Below are positions 5,775 to 5,792 of a stretch of DNA of 5,792 nucleotides, piece by piece; within the stretch, counting starts at the first letter, position 1, and every line of letters begins with the position of its first letter. The stretch is from Nitrospira sp. (lineage in GTDB: Bacteria > Nitrospirota > Nitrospiria > Nitrospirales > Nitrospiraceae). Where the stretch lies: the NCBI GenBank assembly GCA_025363325.1, contig JANYEF010000450.1, positions 1-5,792 of the forward strand, given 5' to 3'. Under the pieces are notes generated by a model. That model was not told the DNA's origin. It saw only the letters and a program-made list of their open reading frames with translations, and ran no database searches. The position numbers were made by a program, and so were the translations under genes.

Positions 5775-5792
5775 AAGGTGAAACGTAAAACG
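5771..5792 (+). repeat. 7-bp tandem repeat starting at the nadC stop, cut by the window edge
   Basis: GTGAAAG, GTGAAAC, GTAAAAC and a final G form three 7-base units in perfect register. The first unit contains the nadC TGA (5772-5774). Only about three units are visible and the array may continue to the right. I recall similar GTGAAACGTAAAAC runs between genes in Nitrospira genomes, which is memory and not a search result. Confidence 0.5.

Overview
The window reads as a bacterial chromosome segment of moderately high GC (judged by eye, not computed). It fits Nitrospirota, probably Nitrospira. That assignment rests on the style of the proteins, the single-receiver protein with a long helical tail, and the short degenerate repeats between genes, and it is recall-based inference. 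No mobile-element gene, tRNA, rRNA or CRISPR array is visible.

Layout. Positions 1-415 hold the N-terminal half of a HAD-superfamily hydrolase on the minus strand. Its reading frame breaks at about position 38-43, and the piece of protein expected next (motif II, GIVSNFDT) is encoded in the opposite orientation in the first 40 bases. This is a small inversion or fold-back at the window edge. Positions 416-555 are a divergent promoter region. Positions 556-1689 encode a response regulator with an N-terminal receiver, an acidic linker and a long repeated helical tail. Facing it 21 bases away is a 39-residue, extremely basic protein gene on the minus strand (1711-1830). Positions 1831-2126 are gene-free. 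They carry back-to-back promoters for the small gene and for valS, then an unusual array of degenerate 9-bp repeats whose orientation flips in the middle. Positions 2127-4895 encode valyl-tRNA synthetase (valS), followed after 3 bases by nadC, quinolinate phosphoribosyltransferase (4899-5774). A 7-bp tandem repeat starts at the nadC stop codon and runs off the right edge.

How the genes work together. valS and nadC are housekeeping genes, one for translation and one for NAD synthesis. They are almost certainly co-transcribed, but their products do not act in one pathway. The response regulator and the HAD gene are transcribed divergently from one short control region. No histidine kinase is in view, so the input to the regulator is unknown. 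The most unusual items are the inverted HAD fragment, the repeated tail of the response regulator, the tiny basic protein, and the repeat-built valS leader, which could form competing hairpins. I see no convincing new multi-gene system in this window.
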